Shown one piece after another: positions 50,907 to 59,318 of a DNA stretch of 64,000 bases. The notes beneath the pieces are model-generated. The model made no database searches, had not been told where the DNA came from, and saw only the letters and a program-made list of their open reading frames with translations. Both the position numbers and the translations under genes were made by a program. The stretch lies in contig CAVSWD010000004.1 in assembly GCA_963731615.1 (NCBI GenBank), positions 62,001 through 126,000 on the forward strand, read 5' to 3'. The DNA is from Gaiellasilicea sp963731615. Lineage in GTDB: Bacteria > Actinomycetota > Thermoleophilia > Gaiellales > Gaiellaceae. How positions within the stretch are numbered: the stretch's first letter is position 1; each line of letters starts with the position of its first letter.

Positions 50907-51818
50907 GCGTCCTCGTCCTCGGCGACCGCGAGGTTCGGCAGCTGCTGCGGATGGACGAGTGCATCGAGGCGATGGACGAGGTGCTGCGCGCGCTCGCACG
51001 CGGCGAGCTCTTCCAGCCGCTCCGGCCGGTCGCCCGGCCGCCGGACGCCGACAGCCTGATCGGGCTGATGCCGTCACGGCGCGGCGGCGAGAGGCCGCTG
51101 TGGGCGCTGAAGGAGATCGTGATCGCGCCCGGCAACGCGGCGCGCGGGCTGGACTCCCACCAGGGAGCCGTCCTCCTGCACGACGGCGACACAGGCGAGC
51201 TGCGCGCGATCCTGAACGCCTCGGCGGTCACGGAGATCCGAACTGCGGCCGTCTCGGGCGTCGCGACGCGCGCGCTCGCCCGCGAGGGCGCGAGCGTGGT
51301 CACGATCCTGGGTGGAGGCGTGCAGGCGCGCTCGCACGCCGAGGCGATGCGCTCCGTCCTGCCCGGCGCCGAGATCCGCACCTGGACGCCGCGGTGACGG
51401 CGGCACGCCCGAGGAAGCGCTGCGGGACGCAGACGTCGTCTGCACATGCACGAGCGCCAGGGAGCCGATTCTCCGCCGCGAGTGGCTCGCCGCCGGAGCA
51501 CACGTGAACGCGGTCGGCTCGAGCATCCCGACCGCCCGTGAGCTCGACGCCGAGACGGTCGCGGCGGCGACGCTCTTCGTCGACCGCAGGGAGTCGGCGC
51601 TGAACGAGGCCGGCGACCTGCTGCTGGCCGGCTTCGGGGCGGAGCAGATCGCGGCCGAGCTCGGCGAGGTGCTGACGGGCGAGCACGCGGGGCGCTCCGA
51701 CGCAGACGAGCTGACCGTCTTCAAGTCGCTCGGGCTCGGTGTCGAAGACCTCGCCGCGGCCGAGCTCGTCGTCCGCAAGGCGCGAGAGCGGAAGCTCGGC
51801 ACCGAGGTCGAGTTCTGA
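50903..51818 (+). CDS. Ornithine cyclodeaminase/mu-crystallin family protein (frameshifted)
   Basis: About 304 residues when repaired. ATG 50903 (ATGA overlap). ALKEIVIAPGNAARGLDSHQ, TEIRTAAVSGVATRAL and the NAD motif TILGGGVQARSHAEAM are family hallmarks. At EIRTWTPR the frame ends in TGA (51395-51397); one base removed near 51388-51393 continues with GTPEEALRDADVVCTCTSA, HVNAVGSSIPTARELD and SDADELTVFKSLGLGVEDL to the stop at 51818. It may deaminate an amino acid or act as an imine reductase. It is followed by a dehydratase overlapping as CTGA. Confidence 0.85.
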
Positions 51819-52765
51819 TCGCACTCGCCGAGATCGAGCGCGCCAGGGAGACGATCGCCGGCGCCGCGATCCGCACGCCGCTCGTCCGCCTGGAGGTCGA
51901 CTCGCCTGCGGAGATCTGGCTGAAGCTCGAGAACCTGCAGCCGATCGGCTCCTTCAAGATCCGCGGCGCGGTCAACGCGATCCGGAGCGCTCCGGCAGCG
52001 GACACGGCTCGGGGCGTCGTCACCGTCAGCGCCGGCAACATGGCTCAGGGGGTCGCCTGGGCTGCCCGCGAGCTCGGCGTCCCGGCGACGATCGTCGCGC
52101 CCGAGCAGGCGCCGCGGGCGAAGCTCGACGCGATCGAGCGGCTCGGAGGCCGCATCGTCAAGGTGCCGTACGAGCGCTGGTGGGAGGTCATGGTCGCCGG
52201 CAGCTACGACGAGGCAGACGGCCTCTTCGTCCATCCTGTTCAGGACGAGCGGGTGATGGCCGGCAACGGCACGATCGGGCTCGAGCTGGCAGAGGAGCTC
52301 CCGGACGCCGACGCCGTGCTCGTGCCCTGGGGCGGCGGCGGCCTCTTCACCGGGATCGCGAGCGCGCTCGCGGCACTGAGCCCCGGCATGGCCGCCTACG
52401 CGATCCAGCCGGAGACGGGCGCCGCGGTCACTGCCGCCCTCGAGGCAGGCGAGCCGCGCGAGGCGCCCGGCTTCGCAGCGTCGTTCGTCGACGGCGCGGG
52501 CGCCAAAGTCGTGCTGCCGGCGATGTGGGAGCGCGCGCGCCCGCTGCTCGCCGGCGCCGAGACGGTCTCGCTCGACGAAACCGCCGCGGCCGTCCGTCTG
52601 CTCGCCGAGCGGGCGCACGTCGTCGCGGAGGGCGCCGGCGCGCTCGCCGTTGCCGCCGCAGTCTCGGGCAGGGTGCCGGGCGACAGACTTGTCTGCATCG
52701 TCTCGGGCGGGAACATCGACTCCGAGCGGCTCGCGACGATCCTGCGCGGCGAGACGCCGGACTAG
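51815..52765 (+). CDS. Threonine dehydratase-like PLP enzyme, probable CTG start
   Basis: 316-residue fold-type II PLP protein. The PLP lysine is in PIGSFKIRGAVNAI, the phosphate loop is WGGGGLFTGIASAL, and IVSGGNID closes the C-terminus, as in serine/threonine dehydratases and racemases. Family alignment places the N-terminus at IALAEIERARETIAG; the only fitting codon is CTG 51815 overlapping the preceding TGA (CTGA). The first standard start in frame is ATG 52040, which would remove the PLP lysine. It forms one operon with the aldo-keto reductase and the OCD-like gene. Confidence 0.85.
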   Translation: MIALAEIERARETIAGAAIRTPLVRLEVDSPAEIWLKLENLQPIGSFKIRGAVNAIRSAPAADTARGVVTVSAGNMAQGVAWAARELGVPATIVAPEQAPRAKLDAIERLGGRIVKVPYERWWEVMVAGSYDEADGLFVHPVQDERVMAGNGTIGLELAEELPDADAVLVPWGGGGLFTGIASALAALSPGMAAYAIQPETGAAVTAALEAGEPREAPGFAASFVDGAGAKVVLPAMWERARPLLAGAETVSLDETAAAVRLLAERAHVVAEGAGALAVAAAVSGRVPGDRLVCIVSGGNIDSERLATILRGETPD

Positions 52766-53220
52766 TCGTTCGCCCGGCGGATCAGGGGCGGCGCGAACCA
52801 GACCGCGACGAACAGGGTCGCCGCGAACGCGGTCACGAGCGCGGTGACGGCGCTCTGGTAGAGCAGGTCGGTGACGAGGAAGACGGCAGCGCCCATGCCG
52901 AGCGCCAGGAAGACGATCCCGACGATCGCGAAGATGTTCGCGAGCTTGAGAATCGACTCCTTGTCGGGATCGCGAAACCGAATCCGGTGATGTGCGGCCG
53001 GTGCGATCAGGAAGACCGAGCCGGCCATCGTGCAGAGGAGCGACGCCATGTAGGCGTTCTTTTGCACGTCGGTCACGTCCTCGAAGCGCTGGGCGAACGG
53101 GACCGCCAGCAGGAACGCGAACAGCACCTGGACGCCGGGAAGTGCGACCCGCAGCTCGTTCAGGAGCTCGATCAGCTCGCGGTTGACTCGCTCCTCGTGA
53201 CTCTCACCGGGCTCGGGCAT
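52762..53220 (-). CDS. DUF6328 family membrane protein
   Basis: 152 residues with four hydrophobic helices. RVNRELIELLNELRVALPGV, FAFLLAVPFAQRF and HHRIRFRDPDKESIL fit DUF6328, a widespread actinobacterial family with unknown role. Its stop overlaps the dehydratase stop. A FliA-type sigma gene on the same strand ends 14 nt upstream of its ATG. Confidence 0.85.
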   Translation of the reverse strand: MPEPGESHEERVNRELIELLNELRVALPGVQVLFAFLLAVPFAQRFEDVTDVQKNAYMASLLCTMAGSVFLIAPAAHHRIRFRDPDKESILKLANIFAIVGIVFLALGMGAAVFLVTDLLYQSAVTALVTAFAATLFVAVWFAPPLIRRAND

Positions 53221-53234
53221 GAGCCGGAGTATTG

Positions 53235-54041
53235 CTACGTGGCGGCGGCCTCGTACGAGTGGAGGTGATCCTTGAGCTTGTGGCGGATGCCCCCGAGGAT
53301 CTGGGAGACGCGCGATTCGCTGACGCCGAGCATCCTGCCGATCTCTGCACCCGGCAGCTCCTGGACGTGCACGAGCGCGAGCACCTGGCGCTCCCGGTCG
53401 GAGAGCCGCGCGATCGCAGTCCGGACGGCGGCGTTCCGGTCGGCGCCGAGCAGCGTCGTCTCTGGCTCGTGCTCGCCCTCCGGCGCCTGAATCGTGTCGC
53501 CGATCTCGAGCACGGTCGCGTCGTCCCGGCTCTGGCCGGGAGCGTTCAGAGACGTGACCTCCGAGCGCTCGATGTCCTCGAGGCTCGCGCGGAGCTCGTC
53601 GACGGTCGTGCCGAGCTGGGCGGCAAGCTCGGTCTCGGTCGGCATCCTGCCCGTGCGCGCGAAGAACGACTCGCGGTCACGCTCGATGCGCCGGCCGGCG
53701 CGCCGGACCGAGCGCGAGGCCCAATCCTGCTTGCGCAGCTCGTCGACGAGAGCGCCGGCGATGCGCGTCCAGGCGTACTGCTCGAAGCTCGCGCCCCGCG
53801 CCGGATCGAACCGGTCGATCGCCTCCAGCAGCGCGACGAGGCCCGACGAGGCCAGATCGTCGAGCTCGCAGTGCGCCGGCAGCTCCCGCACCTTCCGCGA
53901 CGCGATGTAGCGGACCATCGGTGCGTAGGCGAGCACCAGGCGGTCGCGGGAGCTCGTGTCACGCCGCTCCTTCCAGGCCCGCCAGAGCTGCTCGGCCTCG
54001 TTGGCGGTGAGCCGTTTCGCGCCGGTGCTGAGAGTGGACAT
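53235..54041 (-). CDS. FliA/WhiG-type alternative sigma factor
   Basis: 268 residues with regions 2, 3 and 4: LVLAYAPMVRYIASRKVREL, DLASSGLVALLEAIDRFDPA, FEQYAWTRIAGALVDELRK (region 2), RTGRMPTETELAAQLGTTV (region 3) and LSDRERQVLALVHVQELPGA, SESRVSQILGGIRHKL (region 4). This three-domain layout is that of sigma-28 factors, which control flagella or development; no flagellar genes are in the window. ATG 54041. Confidence 0.9.
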   Translation of the reverse strand: MSTLSTGAKRLTANEAEQLWRAWKERRDTSSRDRLVLAYAPMVRYIASRKVRELPAHCELDDLASSGLVALLEAIDRFDPARGASFEQYAWTRIAGALVDELRKQDWASRSVRRAGRRIERDRESFFARTGRMPTETELAAQLGTTVDELRASLEDIERSEVTSLNAPGQSRDDATVLEIGDTIQAPEGEHEPETTLLGADRNAAVRTAIARLSDRERQVLALVHVQELPGAEIGRMLGVSESRVSQILGGIRHKLKDHLHSYEAAAT

Positions 54042-54130
54042 CGTCGGTGCCTCCGCAGATAGGGAAATTGCTGAGCCGCTCGTCCTCTATCGGCGCGCCT
54101 TTCGCCCGAGCACCAGACCTCTTTCGCGCT

Positions 54131-54787
54131 CTAGGGATCCCCGATTCGGGTGACGCGTGGAGTGCCTGCGTAGCGGAAGCCGAGCGCGCGAACCGCGCCG
54201 CCGTCGATCAGCGCCTGCTCGAGCACCTCGGTGGCAACTCCGCCGACCAGGCGGTAGAGGAAGGGCGTCCACTCGAACACCTGCTCCACGAACCGCTCCG
54301 CCAGCTCGCGCCGGAGCGCCTCGAAGCCGTGGAGGCCGAGATGGTCGGCCTTCCACTCATCGGTGAGTGCGTCGAGCGACGCGGGCGCCTCGCCCCGCCC
54401 GTCGGCGGCGAGTGCCCGCTGCTGCCCGTAGAACCAGTCGAGCGTCGGCTCGTCGACTAGATCCCAGCCGAATTCGTCGAGCAGCAGCATCCCGCCGGGT
54501 TCGAGCAGCTCGACGATCAGGTCGAGCGCCCGCGCGAGGTCGCGAATGTGGTGCAGCGACAACGAGGCGATAACGGCGTCGTAGGGGCCGTCGGACGGCT
54601 CGAGATCCTCGAGTCGGATCCGGCGAAAGCCGTCCCCGTGCGGCGCGCGCGGGTCGATGCCGAGGACGTCGTAGCCGGCGACCGCGAGCGCGGTCGTCAG
54701 CTCACCCTGGCCGCACCCGACCTCGAGCACCCGTGCCGGCGGCGCCGGCAGGTGTCCACGCACGAACTCGTCGAACGGCTTCGTCAA
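54131..54787 (-). CDS. Class I SAM-dependent methyltransferase
   Basis: 218 residues. Motif I VLEVGCGQGELTTALAVAGY, then DVLGIDPRAP and DAVIASLSLHHIRDLARAL, and a GGMLLLDEFGWD strand. Small-molecule substrate unknown. TTG 54787 overlaps the stop of the YdcF gene (TTGA) and gives a normal N-terminus; longer frames run into that gene. Confidence 0.85.
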   Translation of the reverse strand: MTKPFDEFVRGHLPAPPARVLEVGCGQGELTTALAVAGYDVLGIDPRAPHGDGFRRIRLEDLEPSDGPYDAVIASLSLHHIRDLARALDLIVELLEPGGMLLLDEFGWDLVDEPTLDWFYGQQRALAADGRGEAPASLDALTDEWKADHLGLHGFEALRRELAERFVEQVFEWTPFLYRLVGGVATEVLEQALIDGGAVRALGFRYAGTPRVTRIGDP

Positions 54788-55305
54788 CAGTCCCTCTGGA
54801 CGTTCGCGTAGGCCAGCTTCGCCCACTCGAGCGTGATCCAGAACGGCAGCAGCAGACGGGGGTTGGGAGCGCCAACGAGGTCGAGCTCGCCTCGGAAGCA
54901 GCGCTCGAGGATCTGGCGCGCCCGCAGGAGGTGGAAGCGCGAGCTGACGACGACGAGCGAGTCCCAGTCGCGCTCCCGCGCGAGCCGGCCGGCGAGCCGG
55001 GCCTCGCCCTGCGTCGAATACGGGTCGGGACGGATGCAGACGACGCGTTCGGGATCACGGTCGCGGCAAAGGCGGTTCGCCTCAGGCCAGTTCGGGTTGA
55101 GGCCGTCGGAGATGACGAGAACCGGTGCCACCCCGCGGCTGACGAGCTCGACCGCCACCGGCAGGCGCGACTTCTGCCCGGCGAGGACCATCACCGCATC
55201 GGCCGTCGTGACCTCGTCGTCGTCGTAGAGGATGAAGAGCGGCACGCTCGCGACGGCCAGCACGGCCAGCACGACGAGAGAGATCAAGAGGAGGGGTCTG
55301 CGCAC
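54784..55305 (-). CDS. YdcF/DUF218 family membrane-anchored protein
   Basis: 173 residues with an N-terminal helix (LLLISLVVLAVLAVASVPLF). The DUF218 core includes ADAVMVLAGQKSRLPVAVEL, PVLVISDGLN, and STQGEARLAGRL, then VVVSSRFHLLRARQI. Members bind nucleotide-like ligands or act in envelope/vancomycin-related processes. GTG 55305 avoids overlap with the divergent gene at 55329; it is coupled to the methyltransferase. Confidence 0.85.
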   Translation of the reverse strand: MRRPLLLISLVVLAVLAVASVPLFILYDDDEVTTADAVMVLAGQKSRLPVAVELVSRGVAPVLVISDGLNPNWPEANRLCRDRDPERVVCIRPDPYSTQGEARLAGRLARERDWDSLVVVSSRFHLLRARQILERCFRGELDLVGAPNPRLLLPFWITLEWAKLAYANVQRDC

Positions 55306-55328
55306 ATGCTGGAGCCTACGGTCAGCGG

Positions 55329-56324
55329 ATGAGGGTCGGACTCGAGGAGGCACGGCGGATCGCGGTGCGCGCGCAGGCGCTCGACGGCTCGGCGTCCGGC
55401 GTGCTCGAGACCGTGCGCCGGCTCGGCTTCCTCCAGATCGACGTCGTCCAGCCGGTGGAGCGGCCGCAGCACCTCGTCCTCTTCAGCCGGCTCGGGCCAG
55501 CCTACGACCGCGCCGAGCTCGACCGGCTGCTCTGGGAGCAACGCGCGCTCTTCGAGTGGGACGCGTTCATCTACCCGATCGAGGATTTGCCGCTCGTACG
55601 CGGGCGGATTCGGAACTTCCGCCGCTCGCAGCGCACCAAGGGCGAGCGCTGGGTGCGGGAGTTCCTGACCGAGAACCGCGCCTTCAAGAACTACGTGCTG
55701 CGCGAGCTCGAGCAGCGCGGCCCGCTGCTCTCACGCGAGCTCGAGGACCGCTCGAAGGGCGAGCGCGAGCGGCACCGCTGGTGGGGCGCGCGCAAGGTCG
55801 GCCTGATGCTGATGTCGCTCCACCTCTACGGCGAGATCACGATCGTCGGCCGTCAGGGCCAGCAGCGGCTCTGGGATCTCACCTCGCGCTGGTGGCCGGA
55901 GACCGAGACGGTGCCGATCCAGGAAGCCCGACGGATCCGCGAGGAGCGCCGCTTGCGCACCCAGGGTGTCCGGCTCGTCAGGGGCGAGTGGGAGGCGCAT
56001 CCGGACGCGACCGACGGGCCGGTGCCGGACCGAGCCGTCCTCCTCTCCCCCTTCGACCGGCTGGTCTACGACCGCGCCCGCGCCGAGGCACTCTGGGGCT
56101 TCCGCTACCGGCTGGAAATGTTCGTCCCGAAGGCGAAGCGCGAGTTCGGCTACTACGTGCTGCCGCTCCTCGTCGGCGACGAGCTCGTCGGCCGCGCCGA
56201 GCCGCGCTTCGACCGCAAGACCGGCGTGCTCGAGCTGCTCGGCGCCTGGGGCGATACCTCCGGGCTCGACGAGGCTTTGGGCGACCTTGCCGCCTGGCTG
56301 GGCGCCGGTAGCATCAGCAAGTAG
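55329..56324 (+). CDS. AlkX/YcaQ-like winged-helix DNA glycosylase (HTH_42)
   Basis: 331 residues. This family (DUF1006/HTH_42) includes AlkZ and YcaQ (AlkX), glycosylases that unhook interstrand crosslinks. The catalytic Q-hydrophobic-D motif appears as FLQIDVVQPVERP near residue 36, the QxD form linked to AlkX. RRWWGARKVGLMLMSLHLYGE-like wing (RHRWWGARKVGLMLM) and LLSPFDRLVYDRARAEALWG follow. It likely repairs alkylated or crosslinked DNA. Its TAG overlaps the next GTG. Confidence 0.88.
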   Translation: MRVGLEEARRIAVRAQALDGSASGVLETVRRLGFLQIDVVQPVERPQHLVLFSRLGPAYDRAELDRLLWEQRALFEWDAFIYPIEDLPLVRGRIRNFRRSQRTKGERWVREFLTENRAFKNYVLRELEQRGPLLSRELEDRSKGERERHRWWGARKVGLMLMSLHLYGEITIVGRQGQQRLWDLTSRWWPETETVPIQEARRIREERRLRTQGVRLVRGEWEAHPDATDGPVPDRAVLLSPFDRLVYDRARAEALWGFRYRLEMFVPKAKREFGYYVLPLLVGDELVGRAEPRFDRKTGVLELLGAWGDTSGLDEALGDLAAWLGAGSISK

Positions 56325-57475
56325 TGGACTTCGAGACCCGCGCCATCCACGAGGGCCAGGAGCCCGATCCCGCGACCGGCGCGATCATCACGCCGATCTA
56401 CCAGACGTCGACGTTCGTCCAGGAGGCGGTCGGCGTCCACAAGGGCTACGACTACGCGCGGGTCGCCAACCCGACGCGGACTGCGCTCCAGGTGGCGCTC
56501 GCCTCGCTCGAGAACGCCGAGTACGGGATCGCGTTCTCCTCCGGCCTCGGCGCGACGACGACGCTGATGCACCTCGTGAATCCGGGCGACCGGGTCGTCC
56601 TGATCGCCGATGTCTACGGCGGCGTCTACCGGATGACCTCGCAGGTGTACGAGCCGAAGGGCTACCTCTTCGACTACGTGCCGGCGGCGGAGTTCGCGAA
56701 CCTCGCCGAGCGGCTCGACGAGCAGACGCGCATGGTCTGGATCGAGAGCCCCTCGAACCCGATGCTGAACGTGGTCGACATCAGCGCCGCCGCCGACGCC
56801 GCGCACGCGGCCGGAGCGATCCTGGTCGTCGACAACACTTTCGCGACCCCGTACCTGCAGAATCCGCTCGACCTTGGCGCCGACGCCGTCGTCCACTCGA
56901 CGACGAAGTACCTCGGCGGCCACTCGGACGTCGTCGGCGGCTTCGTCGGCACCAACGACCCGACGATCGCGGAGCGCCTCTACTTCCTGCAGAAGTCGCT
57001 CGGCGCCGTGCCGGGGCCGTTCGACTCCTGGCTCGTGCTGCGCGGGATCAAGACGCTCGCAGTCCGGATGCGCCAGCACTGCGAGAACGCGCGGGCGATC
57101 GCCGGCTGGCTCGAGCAGCAGCCGGGTGTCGAGCGGGTGCTCTACCCCGGTCTGCCGGCACATCCCGGCCACGAGATCGCGAAGCGGCAGATGCGCGACT
57201 TCGGCGGCATGATCTCATTGCTCGTCGACACCGAGCAGACCGCGGTCGAGCTCGTCGGCAGGACAAAGCTGTTCCAGCTCGCCGAGTCGCTCGGAGGCGT
57301 CGAGAGCATGATCGAGCACCCGGCGCGGATGACGCATGCCTCCACCGCCGACGCGCCGTTCGCGGCGCCGCGAAACCTGATCCGCCTCTCGGTCGGGATC
57401 GAGTCGGTCGACGACCTGATCGCGGACCTGGCCTCCGCGCTCGTGCCGGCTGCCGCCGCCGCCCGCCCGAGTTAG
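56324..57475 (+). CDS. Cystathionine gamma-synthase/lyase family PLP enzyme
   Basis: 383 residues of the Cys/Met metabolism PLP family. TRAIHEGQEPDPATGAIITP, YARVANPTRTALQ, the PLP lysine in HSTTKYLGGHSDVVGG, and GVESMIEHPARMTHAS are conserved. It may be cystathionine gamma-synthase, cystathionine gamma-lyase or a homocysteine-forming enzyme; the sequence does not decide. GTG 56324 overlaps the preceding stop as TAGTG. Confidence 0.92.
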   Translation: MDFETRAIHEGQEPDPATGAIITPIYQTSTFVQEAVGVHKGYDYARVANPTRTALQVALASLENAEYGIAFSSGLGATTTLMHLVNPGDRVVLIADVYGGVYRMTSQVYEPKGYLFDYVPAAEFANLAERLDEQTRMVWIESPSNPMLNVVDISAAADAAHAAGAILVVDNTFATPYLQNPLDLGADAVVHSTTKYLGGHSDVVGGFVGTNDPTIAERLYFLQKSLGAVPGPFDSWLVLRGIKTLAVRMRQHCENARAIAGWLEQQPGVERVLYPGLPAHPGHEIAKRQMRDFGGMISLLVDTEQTAVELVGRTKLFQLAESLGGVESMIEHPARMTHASTADAPFAAPRNLIRLSVGIESVDDLIADLASALVPAAAAARPS

Positions 57476-57480
57476 TTGCT

Positions 57481-58320
57481 CTGAGCAACGTTCTCCCGAT
57501 CGACCTGCTGCACGGCGGCGCGGCCCGGACGATCGGGTCGTACCTTCTGGACACGTCCGAGGGACTGTCCCTCTTCGATTGCGGCCCCGCGAGCTGCATT
57601 CCGGCGCTGAAGGCCGGGCTCGCCGAACGCGGCCACGAGCTCGGCGACGTCCGCCACCTCCTTCTCTCGCACATCCACCTCGACCATGCGGGCGCCGCCG
57701 GCTCGCTCGTGCGGGAGCACCGCGGGCTGCAGGTCTGGGTCTCGGAGATCGGCGCGCCGCATCTGCTCGATCCCTCCCGGCTCGAGCGAAGCGCACGCCG
57801 GCTCTACGGCGACGCCTTCGACGAGCTCTGGGGCGAGCTCGCGCCCGTGCCGGAGGCGAACCTGCAGATCGCGGCCGACCGCGCTGCCGGGCTCAAGGTC
57901 TTCGCAGCGCCGGGCCACGCCTCGCACCACGTCTGCTACTTCGACGGCTCCACGCTCTACGCAGGCGACGCCGCCGGCGTCCGGATCCAGCCGCACCGGT
58001 CGGTGCTGCCGCCGACGCCGCCGCCGGACGTCGACGTCGAGGCGTGGTACCGCACACTCGAGGAGATCGAGCGGAGCGCGCCGAAGCGGCTCGCGCTGAC
58101 GCACTTCGGCTTCGCGGACGATGTCAGCCGCCACCTCACCGAGCTCCGCGGGCGGCTCGACGCCTGGTCGACACGGGTCGAGGAAGGTGCGAGCGAAGAG
58201 GAATTCGTTGCCGCCGCGAGAGCCGACCTGCCGCCGGAGGAGGCCGACGCGTACGACCGAGCGATGCCGTTCTGGCAGTCCTATGCAGGCCTGCGGCGCT
58301 ACTGGGACACGAGGGAGTGA
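57481..58320 (+). CDS. Metallo-beta-lactamase-fold hydrolase, probable CTG start
   Basis: 279 residues. Zinc site LLSHIHLDHAGAAGSLV (HxHxDH), later His in APGHASHHVCYFD and Asp in LYAGDAAGVRI; then LTHFGFADDV. The natural N-terminus is close to VLPIDLLHGG, but there is no ATG, GTG or TTG there; CTG 57481, 5 nt after the previous stop, is the best candidate, or a rarer start. The EGLSL segment at residues 25-31 is encoded by a REP-like repeat. Likely a thioesterase or lactonase-like hydrolase. Confidence 0.82.
   Translation: MSNVLPIDLLHGGAARTIGSYLLDTSEGLSLFDCGPASCIPALKAGLAERGHELGDVRHLLLSHIHLDHAGAAGSLVREHRGLQVWVSEIGAPHLLDPSRLERSARRLYGDAFDELWGELAPVPEANLQIAADRAAGLKVFAAPGHASHHVCYFDGSTLYAGDAAGVRIQPHRSVLPPTPPPDVDVEAWYRTLEEIERSAPKRLALTHFGFADDVSRHLTELRGRLDAWSTRVEEGASEEEFVAAARADLPPEEADAYDRAMPFWQSYAGLRRYWDTRE
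57555..57573. repeat. REP-like repeat inside the MBL gene
   Basis: GTCCGAGGGACTGTCCCTC is identical over 19 bases to 9514-9532 next to the RAYT gene. It encodes SEGLSL, in the same reading phase as the copy in the methyltransferase gene near 11.94 kb. Confidence 0.55.
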
Positions 58321-58351
58321 GTCGGGCGCCGAGCGGTTGGGCGTTGCGGAT

Positions 58352-58386
58352 TTGACAGCGCTTTAATACAACCGTATAGTTGTATT
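58352..58386 (+). promoter_or_regulatory. Strong promoter with operator for a leaderless arsR-like gene
   Basis: TTGACA (58352-58357) and TATAGT (58375-58380) are spaced by exactly 17 bp. Transcription would begin about 7 nt later, at the GTG start at 58387, so the mRNA is probably leaderless. An inverted repeat AATACAAC-N6-GTTGTATT (58365-58386) covers the -10 region, fitting autorepression. Confidence 0.8.
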
Positions 58387-58728
58387 GTGCAGATCGTCGC
58401 CCCCTCCTATGACCGCATGTTCGGCGCCCTGGCCGACCACACCAGGCGCGACATCGTGCGCCGTGCGATCGGCGGTGAGGAGGGTGTCGCAGAGCTCGCC
58501 GGTCACTACCCCATGAGCTTCGCGGCGGTGCAGAAGCACGTCGCCATCCTCGAGCGAGCGGGGTTGGTCACCAAGCAGCGCATCGGGCGACGCAAGGTCG
58601 TCCGCACCAACCTCGACGGACTCCGCCTGGCGCGCCGCCTGCTCGACCAGTACGACGAGCTCTGGCGCGGTCGGATCGACCGCATGACCGAGCTCGTCAC
58701 CGAGAACACAAAGGAGACAGACCGATGA
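58387..58728 (+). CDS. ArsR-family winged-helix regulator
   Basis: 113 residues. LADHTRRDIVRRAIGGEEGV, ELAGHYPMSFAAVQKHVAIL, ERAGLVTKQRIGRRKVVRTN is the canonical winged helix. No Cys metal site is present, so it senses something other than soft metals. It is first in an operon with an SRPBCC protein, a frequent pairing of this regulator type. Confidence 0.92.
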   Translation: MQIVAPSYDRMFGALADHTRRDIVRRAIGGEEGVAELAGHYPMSFAAVQKHVAILERAGLVTKQRIGRRKVVRTNLDGLRLARRLLDQYDELWRGRIDRMTELVTENTKETDR

Positions 58729-59231
58729 CCGTCACCGCCATCCGCAAGGACCCCGATACCCTGACCATGACCGTGGATGCCGAGTTCGAGGCACCAGCCG
58801 ATCGGGTGTGGCAGCTGTGGGCGGATCCGCGCCAGCTCGAGCGCTGGTGGGGACCTCCGACCTACCCGGCCACCGTCGACTCACACGATCTGCGGCCTGG
58901 TGGTCGCGTCGTGTACCACATGACCGGGCCTGACGGCGACCAGCCGAGAGGCTTTTGGGAGATCGTCGAAGCCGATGCGCCCCACTCCATCGTGTTCCGC
59001 GGTGGCTTCGCCAACGACGACGGCTCGCCGAACACCGACATGCCGATGAACACGTTCCGCGTCACGATCGACGAGGTCGGCGACGGCCGGACCCGGATGT
59101 CGATCGCGAGCATCTTCCCAAGCACCGAGGCAATGGAGCAGGTCCTCGCCATGGGCATGGAGGAAGGCCTGAGGCAGGCGGTTGGCCAGATCGACGCGAT
59201 CCTGGCCGGGAGCGCCATCCGCTCGGTCTGA
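58725..59231 (+). CDS. SRPBCC (AHSA1/activator of Hsp90-like) protein
   Basis: 168 residues. AEFEAPADRVWQLWADPRQLERWWGPP is the family start, given here in part as ADRVWQLWADPRQLERWWG; FWEIVEADAPHSIVFRGGF and a long C-terminal helix follow. It probably binds a hydrophobic ligand; such proteins are co-regulated with ArsR-type repressors. ATGA overlap with the regulator gene. Confidence 0.9.
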   Translation: MTVTAIRKDPDTLTMTVDAEFEAPADRVWQLWADPRQLERWWGPPTYPATVDSHDLRPGGRVVYHMTGPDGDQPRGFWEIVEADAPHSIVFRGGFANDDGSPNTDMPMNTFRVTIDEVGDGRTRMSIASIFPSTEAMEQVLAMGMEEGLRQAVGQIDAILAGSAIRSV

Positions 59232-59318
59232 CGAGCGAGGCCGGCACCTGACCCAACCGATGAGAACGACGGCCGCACGCAGTCTGAACACCGCTGGACA
59301 CATGGAAAGGAAAAGACG

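Noticed and set aside
54784..54800. Another REP-like half-site at the end of the YdcF gene
   Set aside because: Only AGAGGGACTGTTGA matches one half; too degenerate to count as a copy.
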